A DNA stretch of 37,006 bases, from assembly GCA_947623995.1 (NCBI GenBank), contig CANQIN010000006.1, forward strand, positions 1 through 37,006. Direction: 5' to 3'. This DNA comes from an uncultured Bacilli bacterium. GTDB lineage: Bacteria > Bacillota_I > Bacilli_A > RF39 > UBA660. The notes beneath the pieces are model-generated. The model made no database searches. It saw nothing but the letters and a program-made list of their open reading frames with translations, and was not told the origin of the DNA. Position numbers and translations under genes: made by a program. This document shows, in pieces, positions 14,352 to 23,723 of this stretch; position 1 is the stretch's first letter, and each line of letters begins with the position of its first letter.

Positions 14352-15662
14352 ATGAAAGTAAAAATTATATTTAAAAAAATAATAATTATAAGTTTAGTCA
14401 TTATTTTATGCCTATTAACAATAATTTATAAAAACAATAATTCATATAATAATAATGTTTACTTTGCCTTTTATAAAGAAAATGAAAAATTAGAAAGTAT
14501 GCCAGAAAAAGATAATTTAGAGGATTTAGTGTTTAGTTATGGAAATTGCAATAATGGAGCGAGTATTGAATGGGATGATGAAGCATGGGCGCCTTTAGTA
14601 AAAAATTTAATCAAAAGTAAAACTAAATGTAATATTCACTTTAGAAAATCTTCTGGAATTGAATATATTAAAAATTTAGCTAAAACTTCATCTTCATTAA
14701 CATGGGATGGTAAAAAGACTGTAGGTATTTATGGGACAAATGATAATAATTTAAGATACATTGGGTCTAATCCAAATAATTATGTATTATTTAATAATGA
14801 ACTTTGGCGAATAATAGGAGTAATGAAGGTAAAAACAGATAATAATAATGTTGAAGAAAGAATAAAATTAATAAGGAAAGATGGTACAAGCGGTCAAAAA
14901 GATTTTGGACAATATAGTTGGGATAGTAAATCAAGTGGAAGTGGAAGTTCTGATAATGATTTGGGAAGTAATGATTGGACTGATAGTCAATTAAAAGATA
15001 TGTTAAATGGGATCTATTTAAATAGTGAAATTGGCGATTGTTATAAATCTAATCCAACTACTGTAAGTACTAAAACAAATTGCGATTTTACTGGTAATGG
15101 TTTAGAACCTAAAGGGTTAAATAAAGAATCTCAAGATATGATTGACTCTGATATAAAATGGAATCTAGGAGGTTGTGATAATACTAAAATAACTGTAAAT
15201 GAAATGTATGAAAATGAAAGAAGTAATAATGTTAATAGCAATAGACCAACAGAATGGTCGAAAGCAAATGATCAAAAATATCATAATGGTGTTGGATTAA
15301 TGTATTATAGCGATTATAGATATGCAACTGATGGAGGAACCATAGGAAGAGAAAAATGTTTAAGCCTGTTACTGGATATTAGTGAAGAAAGTTGGTACAT
15401 TTCTAAGTATAGAATCGAATGTGAAGGAAATGATTGGTTAAAGCCTAATAGATATGAATGGACTTTATCACATAATTTAACATACTCTTATCGAGCTATT
15501 TACATTTCTAATACTGATATAGGGTATAATCTTTGGGTTAGTTATACATTAGGTGTACAACCAACAATTTATCTGAAATCGTCTATTAAAATTCTTTCCA
15601 ATCCAAATCCAGAGTTAGAATATGGTACCATAGATAATCCTTTTCAATTAGGATATGTTTAG
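14352..15662 (+). CDS. membrane-anchored exported protein with DUF6273-like C-terminal domain
   Basis: 436 residues. An N-terminal signal anchor (residues 8-25) is followed by a small Cys-containing region, about 35-98, with GNCNNGASIEWDDEAW and KTKCNIHF, a pattern common in surface proteins of gut Bacilli. From about residue 125 there is a larger domain: YIGSNPNNYVLFNNELWRII, then KDFGQYSWD, NDWTDSQLKDMLNG, paired Cys and finally LGVQPTIYLKSSIKI near the C-terminus. The W-x-I-I, DW-x-S-x-L-x-x-LNG and GV-x-P-x-YLKS landmarks resemble DUF6273-type domains; that match is by eye. GTGAG stands about six bases before the ATG. The gene has its own promoter and sits between two 57-bp repeats. It is a full-length relative of the interrupted gene at 18011-19603. 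Its role is unknown. Confidence 0.65.
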   Translation: MKVKIIFKKIIIISLVIILCLLTIIYKNNNSYNNNVYFAFYKENEKLESMPEKDNLEDLVFSYGNCNNGASIEWDDEAWAPLVKNLIKSKTKCNIHFRKSSGIEYIKNLAKTSSSLTWDGKKTVGIYGTNDNNLRYIGSNPNNYVLFNNELWRIIGVMKVKTDNNNVEERIKLIRKDGTSGQKDFGQYSWDSKSSGSGSSDNDLGSNDWTDSQLKDMLNGIYLNSEIGDCYKSNPTTVSTKTNCDFTGNGLEPKGLNKESQDMIDSDIKWNLGGCDNTKITVNEMYENERSNNVNSNRPTEWSKANDQKYHNGVGLMYYSDYRYATDGGTIGREKCLSLLLDISEESWYISKYRIECEGNDWLKPNRYEWTLSHNLTYSYRAIYISNTDIGYNLWVSYTLGVQPTIYLKSSIKILSNPNPELEYGTIDNPFQLGYV

Positions 15663-15674
15663 TATAGTTTAAGT

Positions 15675-15731
15675 ATAATTAAAAAGAATTTACGGAAGTT
15701 TAGATAAAACTAAATCCATAAATTCTTTTTT
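15675..15731. repeat. 57-bp direct repeat, copy 2 (phosphomannomutase 3' end)
   Basis: Second copy of the repeat at 14178-14234. This copy is the functional 3' end of the minus-strand phosphomannomutase gene, covering its last 13 codons, stop and terminator. Confidence 0.85.
15681..15730. terminator. bidirectional terminator between convergent genes
   Basis: Stem 15681-15696 with 15715-15730. One position is a C-A mismatch on the plus strand but a permitted G-U pair on the minus-strand transcript. It overlaps the stop codon of the phosphomannomutase gene. Confidence 0.65.
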
Positions 15732-17048
15732 TATTGCTTCTAATTTTTCATTAGTTTTGGCTTCAAATCTTACGGTAATATTTGGACCAGTATTACTAAC
15801 CCTAATTAAACCCCAACCATTATTAGCATTAAATCTAATACCATCAATATCAGTATATTCTAAATTTTTAGCAATTATTTCTTGTTTAACCATGTCTACA
15901 ACCTTAAATTTTTCATCATTACTACAAGGTATTTTTATTTCTGGGGTTGAGTAATATTTAGGAATGTCAGCTAATATTTCTGATAAAGTTTGATTAGTTT
16001 TAGATAATATTTCTAAAATTCTTAAACCATCATAAATTGCACTACAAATTTCAGGACCTCGATCATTAAAGAAAATATGACCAGATAATTCGCCACCTAA
16101 TAAAATATTATTTTCTTTAGTAGCGCTTTGTGTAAAACTAGTTCCAGTTCGATTCATATAAATCTTACCACCTAATTTTTCTACTTCATCAATTAAAGAT
16201 TTTGAACATTTTACATCACATAAAATAGTTTTATTTTTAAAATCATTTATTAAAGCTTTAACGGCTACGATCATAATTTTATCAGCCATAATAAAGTTTC
16301 CTAATTCATCAATCATCCCAAGACGGTCACCATCACCATCATAAGCAATTCCACAATCAGCATGAACTTCTAAAACTTTTTTCTTTAACATTTCCATATT
16401 TTCTTCAACAGCAGGATCGGGATGATGATTGGGAAAAGTTCCATCATTTTCATCACAAATATAAGTTACATCAAGATTAGGAAATAATTTCATGGCATCT
16501 TTAACAATCGTAGTTGTAACACCGTTACCAGGATCGATAACTACTTTTAATTTTTTATCATTCATTAAAACATTTTCATTTAAATATTTTAAATATTCAT
16601 CTTTTATATCTCTTTCTTCATAAAGACCATGACCTTTTAAGAATTTTCCTTTATAAGTATAGTCTTTAAAATCAGTAATCATCTTGCCTCGAGCATTAGA
16701 TAAAGGATCAAAAGAGAATTTAAAACCATTATCATTTTTAGGATTATGACTTGCTGTAACCATTATGCCATAAGTATTTTCTATATGTCTGGTTAAATAA
16801 TGCATTGGAGTAGTTATCATTCCATAATTAATAACATTAATTCCTGAATCCAATAAACCTTTTATTAAAGATTTAGTTAAGCTTGGACTAGATAAGCGAT
16901 TGTCATAACCAACAACACACTTTTTCTTATCACAAAATTCTTGAAGGTAAGAACCATAACTTAAACCAATAGTATATGCTCCCTCTTCATTTATTTCACT
17001 TGGATAAATTCCTCTAATATCATAAGCTTTAAAAATACTATCTTTCAT
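15690..17048 (-). CDS. manB: phosphomannomutase/phosphoglucomutase
   Basis: 452-residue alpha-D-phosphohexomutase, cytoplasmic, interconverting hexose 6-phosphate and hexose 1-phosphate to supply sugar nucleotides for wall or surface polysaccharides. The chain starts FKAYDIRGIYP. The phosphoserine is Ser100 in VTASHNPKNDNG, the Mg loop is DGDGD (237-241), the sugar-binding loop is GGELSGH (318-324), and the phosphate-binding loop is RVSNTGPNITVRFE near residue 420. Length is typical for the PMM/PGM subfamily. Sugar preference between mannose and glucose cannot be settled from these motifs, so the symbol is tentative. AAGGGG lies about eight bases before the ATG. It is transcribed against its neighbours, and its final 13 codons are duplicated at 14178-14234. 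Confidence 0.9.
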   Translation of the reverse strand: MKDSIFKAYDIRGIYPSEINEEGAYTIGLSYGSYLQEFCDKKKCVVGYDNRLSSPSLTKSLIKGLLDSGINVINYGMITTPMHYLTRHIENTYGIMVTASHNPKNDNGFKFSFDPLSNARGKMITDFKDYTYKGKFLKGHGLYEERDIKDEYLKYLNENVLMNDKKLKVVIDPGNGVTTTIVKDAMKLFPNLDVTYICDENDGTFPNHHPDPAVEENMEMLKKKVLEVHADCGIAYDGDGDRLGMIDELGNFIMADKIMIVAVKALINDFKNKTILCDVKCSKSLIDEVEKLGGKIYMNRTGTSFTQSATKENNILLGGELSGHIFFNDRGPEICSAIYDGLRILEILSKTNQTLSEILADIPKYYSTPEIKIPCSNDEKFKVVDMVKQEIIAKNLEYTDIDGIRFNANNGWGLIRVSNTGPNITVRFEAKTNEKLEAIKKEFMDLVLSKLP

Positions 17049-17076
17049 TATTAACCCCTTTTCTATTTATAAATAT

Positions 17077-17105
17077 ATGATAACATAAAGTAAAGTAAAT
17101 ATAAA
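17077..17105 (-). promoter_or_regulatory. promoter for the phosphomannomutase gene
   Basis: On the minus strand TTTATA (17105-17100) and TATCAT (17082-17077) are 17 bp apart, with TGT just before the -10 giving the extended form. It lies back to back with the plus-strand promoter at 17121-17149. Confidence 0.45.
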
Positions 17106-17120
17106 TTTTAAAAACTTAGA

Positions 17121-17149
17121 TTGACACTTTTTTAAAAAACAGGTATGAT
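17121..17149 (+). promoter_or_regulatory. strong sigma-A promoter
   Basis: TTGACA (17121-17126), 17-bp spacer and TATGAT (17144-17149). It drives the three-gene unit 17168-19603 and is divergent from the phosphomannomutase promoter. Confidence 0.75.
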
Positions 17150-17167
17150 TAAAATAGAAGAGGATAA

Positions 17168-17770
17168 GTGAAAAATATGGATGAAAAAGATTTAGAAATT
17201 AAACAAAAGATAGAAGATCGTAAATTAAAAAATGCGATTGTAAAATCAATTAGAAAAAGTCAAATAGAAGGATTTATGATTAAGTCTGCTATTGCAGCTA
17301 TAACAGCAATGTATGCAGCTAATGCTTATGCAATGACTGCTAATTTAGGAGAACAACATGATCGTAAAAAAGCCATGAAAAGTGTTATTGAACAAGATTG
17401 GACAACTTTAACTGATAAGAATAATCGTTATGAAGGATTATTAGATGAACAAGGTTATCCTAGAGGTTGGGGATATAATCATCAAAATATTGCTTCCAAA
17501 ATTAATGAATACTATGCTTTAAGTAAAGATTTAGGTGATATTCATTTAGCTGATATTGCTGATTTAATTGAATATGATGAAAATAATCAAAATATTGATA
17601 AAGTATTTAATTGGATAGATGATAATTATGTTGGTGAAGCTAAAAATTTTATAGAATACTATCAAAGTTTAGGCTTTCAAAGTGAAGAAGAATATTATCA
17701 AGCAATGATTGATTTAAATTATGAAAAAACATTAGAAGAACAAGAAGGGGTTGGAGGTCCAAAATTATGA
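17168..17770 (+). CDS. membrane-associated protein of unknown function
   Basis: 200 residues. A basic, helix-prone N-terminus (residues 1-33), one hydrophobic segment of about 22 residues (IKSAIAAITAMYAANAYAMT), then an acidic, Tyr- and Asn-rich soluble part. No family recognised. The start is GTG with AGAGG four to five bases upstream; an ATG at 17177 is a possible alternative but badly spaced from that site. It ends in an ATGA overlap with a DUF1292-like gene, the same coupling seen at 13590-14185. Confidence 0.62.
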   Translation: MKNMDEKDLEIKQKIEDRKLKNAIVKSIRKSQIEGFMIKSAIAAITAMYAANAYAMTANLGEQHDRKKAMKSVIEQDWTTLTDKNNRYEGLLDEQGYPRGWGYNHQNIASKINEYYALSKDLGDIHLADIADLIEYDENNQNIDKVFNWIDDNYVGEAKNFIEYYQSLGFQSEEEYYQAMIDLNYEKTLEEQEGVGGPKL

Positions 17771-18006
17771 ATGATGAAATAACAGTTATGACAATCGATG
17801 ATAAAGATTATGTTGTATTAGAAAAAATATTAAAAGATGTTCATGAATATTTAATTTTATTTGAAGAAGAAAATCCTAAAAATATTTTATTAGTAGAATA
17901 TTATAAAAATGCTAGTCAAATAGAAGAAATAGAAAATAAAGATTTAAAAATTATGATATTAGAAGAATTTTTCAAAAGACATCCTGATTTAAAACAAGGT
18001 ATTTAG
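17767..18006 (+). CDS. DUF1292-like small protein
   Basis: 79 residues, soluble and acidic. The strand-rich opening (EITVMTIDDKDYVVLEKIL, YLILFEEENPKNILLVEYY) and helical end recall DUF1292/YrzB proteins and the product at 13928-14185. Translationally coupled to the upstream gene by ATGA. The next gene starts four bases after its stop. Confidence 0.55.
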   Translation: MNDEITVMTIDDKDYVVLEKILKDVHEYLILFEEENPKNILLVEYYKNASQIEEIENKDLKIMILEEFFKRHPDLKQGI

Positions 18007-18010
18007 AAAG

Positions 18011-19603
18011 ATGGTATTTATGGAAGATAAAAAAGAAAATAAAACTTTTATAATGGTATTAATAGGAATAATAGGAGCTTGTTTAATTACAATTGGACTA
18101 ACTTATGCCTATTGGATACTAACAAGAGAGCAAACAGGCGAGAATGTTGTTAATACAGCTTGTTTAAATATTAATTTTAACGGTGAAAATGATATAACAC
18201 TTGATAAAGCTTATCCAATGAATAATGAACAACTAGAAAAATTTTTAAGTACAGCAACACCATATCATTTTACCATAGAAAATACTTGTGATGATCTAGC
18301 AAACGCCACAATTAATTTAGAAAGCTTAAATGCAGGAGCAGAAAAACAATTAGAAGATGAATATATAAATGCAATTCTTTATGAGACAGATTATCATACT
18401 AATTTAAATAGTATCAAGAAATTAAGTGCAAGTATGTATAATGATGAAAATAAAGTAATATCAAATTCATTACATGCATATCAGTTATACAATTTTGTTT
18501 TACAAAAAGGAGAAACAAAAAGTTTTAATTTATTACTATATATGGATCCAGATACACCAATGGTAAGTGCCAATATGAATGCTAGTTGGAAAGGTAAAAT
18601 AACTCTAAGTGCTAACTATAAAGAAGAGCCAACTGCTAATTTGAATGGATTAAAAATACCAGTAGTAGAAACTGGCGATGGCTTATATGCTGTAAGTCAT
18701 GATGTAAGCGAAATAAGTACCGATTGGAATAAAACTGAATACAGGTATGCTGGAACTAATCCAAATAATTATGTATCATTTAATAATGAAATTTGGCGAG
18801 TAATTGGTTTAGTAAATGTTCAAACAGATAGTGGTATATTGCAAAGAATAAAAATAGTAAGAACAGATGAGGTAAAAGATCAAAAAAACTTTGGTAACTA
18901 TGCATGGGATAAAGCATCATCACCAAATAATAATTGGACATCATCAGGTTTAAAAAATATGTTAAACGGTATTTATTATTCAAGCGATATTGGAGAATGT
19001 TTTACAGGAAATAACAGTAGTATGACAAATTCTTCGACATGTGACTTTAGCACAGGAACAAATTTGCCAAAAGGCTTAGATGAAACTGCCAAGAAATTAA
19101 TAGATAATGAATTAGTTTGAAAAATAGGATGTTGGAATACTGCTAATATAAATGTAAATCAATTTTATGAAAAGGAGCGTGGAACAACAATATGTAATAA
19201 TAATCCTGTTGAATGGAACAGTACAACTGATACAGAAAATAAATATAATGGAATAGGGTTAATTTATCCAAGTGACTATGCATATAGTATAGGTGGAAAC
19301 ATAAGAAACAGTTGTTTAGAAAGCAATTTAAATAATTATGATAGTGAAAAATGTAAAGATGGAACGTGGTTAAAACCAAATAATCAATATTTTTGGACTA
19401 TAATGCCTTCTTCAGCTAATGATTTTTCAGCGTCTCTTATTAATTCTAGCGGAAATATTGGAGTAGATTACTATACTGCTTCTTCTGGTGAAATTTGGCC
19501 AACCTTATATCTAAAATCTTCTGTTAAAATAACACCTAATCAAAATCCAGAACAAGAATATGGAACTGTAGATAATCCATTTCAATTATCAATATCTGAG
19601 TAA
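18011..19603 (+). pseudogene. exported protein with DUF6273-like domain, interrupted by an in-frame TGA
   Basis: One reading frame of 530 codons broken only at codon 370 (TGA, 19118-19120); the frame stays open before and after it. An alternative start is the ATG at 18020. The N-terminus has a TM segment (MVLIGIIGACLITIGLTYAY) and GENVVNTACLNINF, a domain often seen behind such signal sequences in gut Bacilli. From about residue 245 it follows the product of 14352-15662 closely: YAGTNPNNYVSFNNEIWRVI, NNWTSSGLKNMLNG, EIWPTLYLKSSVKI, EYGTVDNPFQL. Aligned by eye, the TGA takes the place of the Trp in SDIKWNLGGC. It is third in the unit driven by the promoter at 17121. The first 369 codons could still make a truncated exported protein. 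Sequencing error is possible. Confidence 0.72.
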
Positions 19604-19604
19604 T

Positions 19605-19627
19605 AAAACCTAATTTTAGGTTTTTTT
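19605..19627 (+). terminator. intrinsic terminator
   Basis: Eight-base stem AAAACCTA (19605-19612) with TAGGTTTT (19617-19624), four-base loop, T tract to 19627, directly after the stop of the interrupted gene. Confidence 0.8.
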
Positions 19628-19638
19628 CTTTTGGTTGT

Positions 19639-19667
19639 TTGACTATTTTAATTTATTAGCATATAAT
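19639..19667 (+). promoter_or_regulatory. strong sigma-A promoter for the ABC exporter
   Basis: TTGACT (19639-19644), 17-bp spacer and perfect TATAAT (19662-19667). The predicted start near 19674 helps decide the first codon of the downstream gene. Confidence 0.75.
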
Positions 19668-19695
19668 GTAAGAGTTCATGAAAGGATTGATTTTA

Positions 19696-21828
19696 TTGAA
19701 GAGTATTTTTAAGATATTAAAAAAGTTTACAATACCAATAATTATAACAATCTGTTTATTAGTTTTACAGGCAGAGTTTGATTTAAGTTTGCCTGATTAT
19801 ACAGCAAATATTATAAATATTGGTATTCAAGAAAAAGGTATAGAATATGCTTATCCAAATGTTGTTAGAAAAAGTATTTTAGATAAAGTATTAGAAATAT
19901 CTGATGATAAAGAATTTATTAGGGAACAGTATAATTTAGATAATGATAAATATTATGTTAAAGATTTAAAAAAAGAAGATAAAGAATTATTAGAAGATAA
20001 AATAATTAAAGATTTTATGTTTATTATGATGATTGATTCTAATAATGAACAGATAAGAAATTCTTTAAATATTAATACTGATTTAAATACTTTTTATAGT
20101 ATGTTACCTGTTGAACAAAAAATTGCAATGAAAAATAATATGTTAGAAAATGTTAGTAATCTAGATGATACAATGATTAAACAAATGGCTATTGAATCAG
20201 TAAAACAAGAATATCAAAATAATGGTTTTGATCTTGATAAATTACAAATAGATTATATTATTTCTAATGGGCTTAAGATGATTTGTTTAGCATTATTATT
20301 AATGGTATGTGCAATATCAGTAGGCTTTTTAGCTAGTAGAATTGCTACTAAATTTAGTTATTTATTAAGAGAAAAAGTTGTTAGTAAAATTATGAGTTTT
20401 TCATCTAAAGAATTTAATTTATTTTCTCTTGCAAGTTTAATTACTCGTTCTACTAATGATGTTCAACAAATTCAAATGATTATCTTTATGTTTTTAAGAA
20501 TTATAGTATTCGCACCTATTATGGGTTTTGGAGCTTTATTTAAAGTTTTAGGTAATCAAATGAATTGGGTGTTAGCTTTAGCGGTAGGTTTAATTTTATT
20601 AATTGTTTTATTCTTATTTATATTTGCAATGCCTAAATTTAAATTAATTCAAAAATTAGTTGATAAGTTAAATTTAGTTACAAGAGAAAGATTAACAGGT
20701 ATTCCTGTAATAAGAGCTTTTGGAACTGTTAAAGTTGAAGAAAAAAGATTTGCAGATGTTAATAATGATTTAGCTAAAACCATTCAATTTTGTGATCGAG
20801 TAATGGGGATTATGATGCCTACTATGATGTTTATTATGAATGGCGTATCAATTTTAATTATTTGGGTTGGAGCATCGCAAATAGATGCTGGTACAGTTCA
20901 AATTGGAACTCTTATGGCTTTTATTACTTATTCAATTCAAGTTATAATGTCATTCTTAATGATTAGTATGGTATCAATTATGTTACCAAGATCATTAATT
21001 AGTTTTAAAAGAGTAGCTGAAGTTTTAAATAAAGAAAGTTCAATTTTAGAAAATGAAAATCCTGAAGAATTTAAAAATAATGAGGGAACAGTCGAATTTA
21101 AAAATGTTAGTTTTTCATATCCTGATGCAGATGGAGAAGTATTAAGTGATATTTCCTTTAAAGCTAAAAAAGGAACTACTACGGCTATTATTGGGTCAAC
21201 TGGTTCTGGAAAAAGTACGTTAATTAATTTAATTCCAAGATTTTTTGATGTAACTAAAGGAAGTATTTTAGTTGATGGTACAGATATTAAAAATGTGGAT
21301 ATTCATGCCTTAAGAGATCGAATAGGTTATGTTCCTCAAAAAGGTAATTTGTTTTTTGGGACAATTAAGAGTAATGTTTTATTTGGTCAAGATGAAAACA
21401 ATGAAAAAGTTTTAAAAGAAGCTTGTGAAGTCGCACAGGCAAGTGATTTTATAAGCAAACTGCCAAATGAATATAATTATGCAGTTAGTCAAGGTGGCAC
21501 TAATGTAAGTGGTGGTCAAAGACAAAGACTATCGATTGCAAGAGCCATAGCTAAAAAACCGGAAATATATATTTTTGATGATTCTTTTTCAGCCTTAGAT
21601 TTTAAAACTGATGCTAATTTAAGAAAGGCTTTAAGAGAATATACTAATGATGCTACAATATTAATTGTTGCTCAAAGAATAAGTACGGTTTTAAATGCTG
21701 ATCAAATTGTGGTTTTAGATAGCGGTAAAGTAGTTGGTATTGGTACACATGAAGAATTATTTAAAAATTGTGATGTATATAAAGAAATTGCTTTATCACA
21801 ATTAAAGGAGAGTGAGTTAAATGCATAG
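19696..21828 (+). CDS. heterodimeric ABC exporter subunit, permease-ATPase with degenerate site
   Basis: About 710 residues, ABC exporter of the MsbA/LmrA fold. The first TM segment (about 10-30) is followed by a large hydrophilic, probably extracellular, insertion of about 150 residues before the second TM segment, then four more. The ATPase domain has Walker A GSTGSGKST, signature VSGGQRQRLSIARAI and Walker B IYIFDDSFSALD. Asp stands where the catalytic Glu should be, as in the degenerate-site subunit of BmrCD/TM287-288-type heterodimers. An ATG at 19678 is in frame, but it would lie only about four bases from the predicted transcript start, and AAAGGA stands nine bases before the TTG at 19696. 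The partner gene overlaps its end by eight bases. Substrate unknown; drugs, lipids or peptides are possible. Confidence 0.88.
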   Translation: MKSIFKILKKFTIPIIITICLLVLQAEFDLSLPDYTANIINIGIQEKGIEYAYPNVVRKSILDKVLEISDDKEFIREQYNLDNDKYYVKDLKKEDKELLEDKIIKDFMFIMMIDSNNEQIRNSLNINTDLNTFYSMLPVEQKIAMKNNMLENVSNLDDTMIKQMAIESVKQEYQNNGFDLDKLQIDYIISNGLKMICLALLLMVCAISVGFLASRIATKFSYLLREKVVSKIMSFSSKEFNLFSLASLITRSTNDVQQIQMIIFMFLRIIVFAPIMGFGALFKVLGNQMNWVLALAVGLILLIVLFLFIFAMPKFKLIQKLVDKLNLVTRERLTGIPVIRAFGTVKVEEKRFADVNNDLAKTIQFCDRVMGIMMPTMMFIMNGVSILIIWVGASQIDAGTVQIGTLMAFITYSIQVIMSFLMISMVSIMLPRSLISFKRVAEVLNKESSILENENPEEFKNNEGTVEFKNVSFSYPDADGEVLSDISFKAKKGTTTAIIGSTGSGKSTLINLIPRFFDVTKGSILVDGTDIKNVDIHALRDRIGYVPQKGNLFFGTIKSNVLFGQDENNEKVLKEACEVAQASDFISKLPNEYNYAVSQGGTNVSGGQRQRLSIARAIAKKPEIYIFDDSFSALDFKTDANLRKALREYTNDATILIVAQRISTVLNADQIVVLDSGKVVGIGTHEELFKNCDVYKEIALSQLKESELNA

Positions 21829-23617
21829 AGGACCTAGTACTGAAAAAGCTGAAGACTTTAAAGGGACTTTAAAAAAATTAATTCGCTATATCTCTAAATA
21901 TAAAGTATCATTAATTATTGTTTTTGTTGTGGCCATATTGAGTACCATTTTTTCCATAGTGGGACCTAAAATACTTGGAAATGCCACCCAAGAATTATAT
22001 GTTGGTGTTGTAAATAAAATAAATGGAACAGGTTCAATTAATTTTGGAGCCATTGGTAATATTTTGTTATTTTTATTAGCTTTATATGTTTTATCAGCCA
22101 TATTCTCTTATATTGAAAGTTGGATTATGGCAGGTATTAGTAAAAAGGTAACTTTTGGTCTTAGAAAACAAATGAGTGAAAAAATTAAAAAATTACCAAT
22201 GAATTATTTTGATAAAAATACCACTGGAGAATCATTATCATTATTTTCAAATGATGTTGATATCTTAGGAATGAGTTTAAATCAAAGTGCGGTTACTCTT
22301 GTAACAAGCATTGTAACGGTTATTGGTATTTTTGCTATAATGTGTTCAATAAATATTACATTAGCAATTTTAACAGCTTTAGTTTTGCCAATTGCAAGTA
22401 TTATTGTTAGTATAATTGTTTCTAAAAGTCAAAAACATTTTGCTAATCAACAAAAGTATTTAGGGCATGTTGATGGTGAGATTGAAGAAATGCTTGGCGG
22501 ACACATGGTTGTTAAAGCTTTTAATGCAGAAGACGAGATGTTGGCAAAATTTGATGAAGATAATAAAATGCTTTATGAATCAGCTTGGAAGAGTCAATTT
22601 TTATCAGGATTAATGCATCCAATTATGAATTTTATTGGTAATATCAATTATGTTATTATCTCAATTTTTGGAGCTTATTTTGTTATTCAAGGTAAAATTA
22701 CAGTTGGTAATATTCAATCTTTTATTCAATATTCTAAAAATTTTACTCAACCAATTGCCCAATTAGCAAATGTAATGAATCAATTACAACAAATGGTGGC
22801 AGCAGCAGAACGAATTTTTAAATTTTTAGATGAAGAAGAAGAAATTGAAGGTGAAAGAAAACCAGTAGTAGAAGAAAAAATTAAAGGAAATATTACTTTT
22901 TCACATGTTAATTTTGGTTATCAAAAAGATAAAACTATTATTCATGATTTTAATGCCAAGGTTAAAGCTGGACAAAAAATTGCTATTGTTGGACCAACGG
23001 GCGCTGGAAAAACAACAATTGTTAAATTACTAATGCGTTTTTATCCTTTAAATAGTGGAACAATATATTTAGATGGTGAAGATATTTCTAAATTAAATAA
23101 AGACGAATATCGTAAATTATTTGGGATGGTTTTACAAGATACTTGGTTATTTAGTGGAACAATTATGGAAAATTTACGTTATGGCAAAATAACAGCTAGT
23201 GATGAAGAAGTAATTGAAGCTGCTAAAAAAGCTAGAATTCATCATTTTATTACAACTTTAAGTGATGGTTATAATATGGAACTTAATGAAGAAACAAGTA
23301 ATATAAGTGGTGGTCAAAAACAATTACTTACTATTGCTAGAGCAATACTAGCTGACCCAAAAATATTAATCTTAGATGAAGCGACAAGTAATGTTGATAC
23401 TAGAACCGAAGGCTTAATTCAAAAAGCAATGGATGAATTAATGAGAGGAAGAACATCATTCATCATTGCCCACCGTTTATCTACAATCATTAATGCTGAT
23501 TTAATTTTAGTTATGAATGAAGGGGATATAGTTGAAGTTGGAAGTCATGAAGAACTATTAAAGAAAAATGGCTTTTATGCAAGTATATATAATAGTCAGT
23601 TTGATAGTATTAATTAA
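21821..23617 (+). CDS. heterodimeric ABC exporter subunit, permease-ATPase with canonical site
   Basis: 598 residues: six TM segments in residues about 25-330, then an ATPase domain with Walker A GPTGAGKTT (391-399), Q-loop VLQDTWLFSG, signature ISGGQKQLLTIARAI and Walker B ILILDEATSNVD with the catalytic Glu at 520. It pairs with the upstream subunit, which has Asp at this position, giving one active and one degenerate nucleotide site. The ATG overlaps the upstream gene by eight bases and is preceded by AAAGGAG, so the two are translationally coupled. Followed by a terminator. Confidence 0.9.
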   Translation: MHRGPSTEKAEDFKGTLKKLIRYISKYKVSLIIVFVVAILSTIFSIVGPKILGNATQELYVGVVNKINGTGSINFGAIGNILLFLLALYVLSAIFSYIESWIMAGISKKVTFGLRKQMSEKIKKLPMNYFDKNTTGESLSLFSNDVDILGMSLNQSAVTLVTSIVTVIGIFAIMCSINITLAILTALVLPIASIIVSIIVSKSQKHFANQQKYLGHVDGEIEEMLGGHMVVKAFNAEDEMLAKFDEDNKMLYESAWKSQFLSGLMHPIMNFIGNINYVIISIFGAYFVIQGKITVGNIQSFIQYSKNFTQPIAQLANVMNQLQQMVAAAERIFKFLDEEEEIEGERKPVVEEKIKGNITFSHVNFGYQKDKTIIHDFNAKVKAGQKIAIVGPTGAGKTTIVKLLMRFYPLNSGTIYLDGEDISKLNKDEYRKLFGMVLQDTWLFSGTIMENLRYGKITASDEEVIEAAKKARIHHFITTLSDGYNMELNEETSNISGGQKQLLTIARAILADPKILILDEATSNVDTRTEGLIQKAMDELMRGRTSFIIAHRLSTIINADLILVMNEGDIVEVGSHEELLKKNGFYASIYNSQFDSIN

Positions 23618-23634
23618 TTTAGTTTTTAATAATT

Positions 23635-23667
23635 GATATTGTTGGTTATAAGCAATATCTTTTTTTC
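23635..23667 (+). terminator. intrinsic terminator after the ABC exporter genes
   Basis: Seven-base stem GATATTG (23635-23641) with CAATATC (23653-23659), 11-base loop and eight T residues. Confidence 0.75.
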
Positions 23668-23723
23668 TTATCTTTTGTTATTATATATTTAGTTTATTTT
23701 AGTTTAAAACTAAAAAGAATGTA

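Larger units (their letters stand above)
14178..15731. other. possible inserted single-gene cassette bounded by 57-bp direct repeats
   Basis: The repeats at 14178-14234 and 15675-15731 enclose one promoter and one gene, repeat unit 1497 bp. Removing one unit would leave the DUF1292-like gene and the phosphomannomutase gene convergent on one shared terminator. No recombinase or transposase is present. Insertion is inferred. Confidence 0.45.

Noticed and set aside
18011-19603. Use of TGA as Trp (Mycoplasma-type code) or as selenocysteine
   Set aside because: Genes at 3253, 9044, 13132, 13590 and 17168 end in TGA, one of them overlapping a terminator, and conserved enzymes use only TGG for Trp. 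No selenocysteine insertion element or Cys equivalence is seen.
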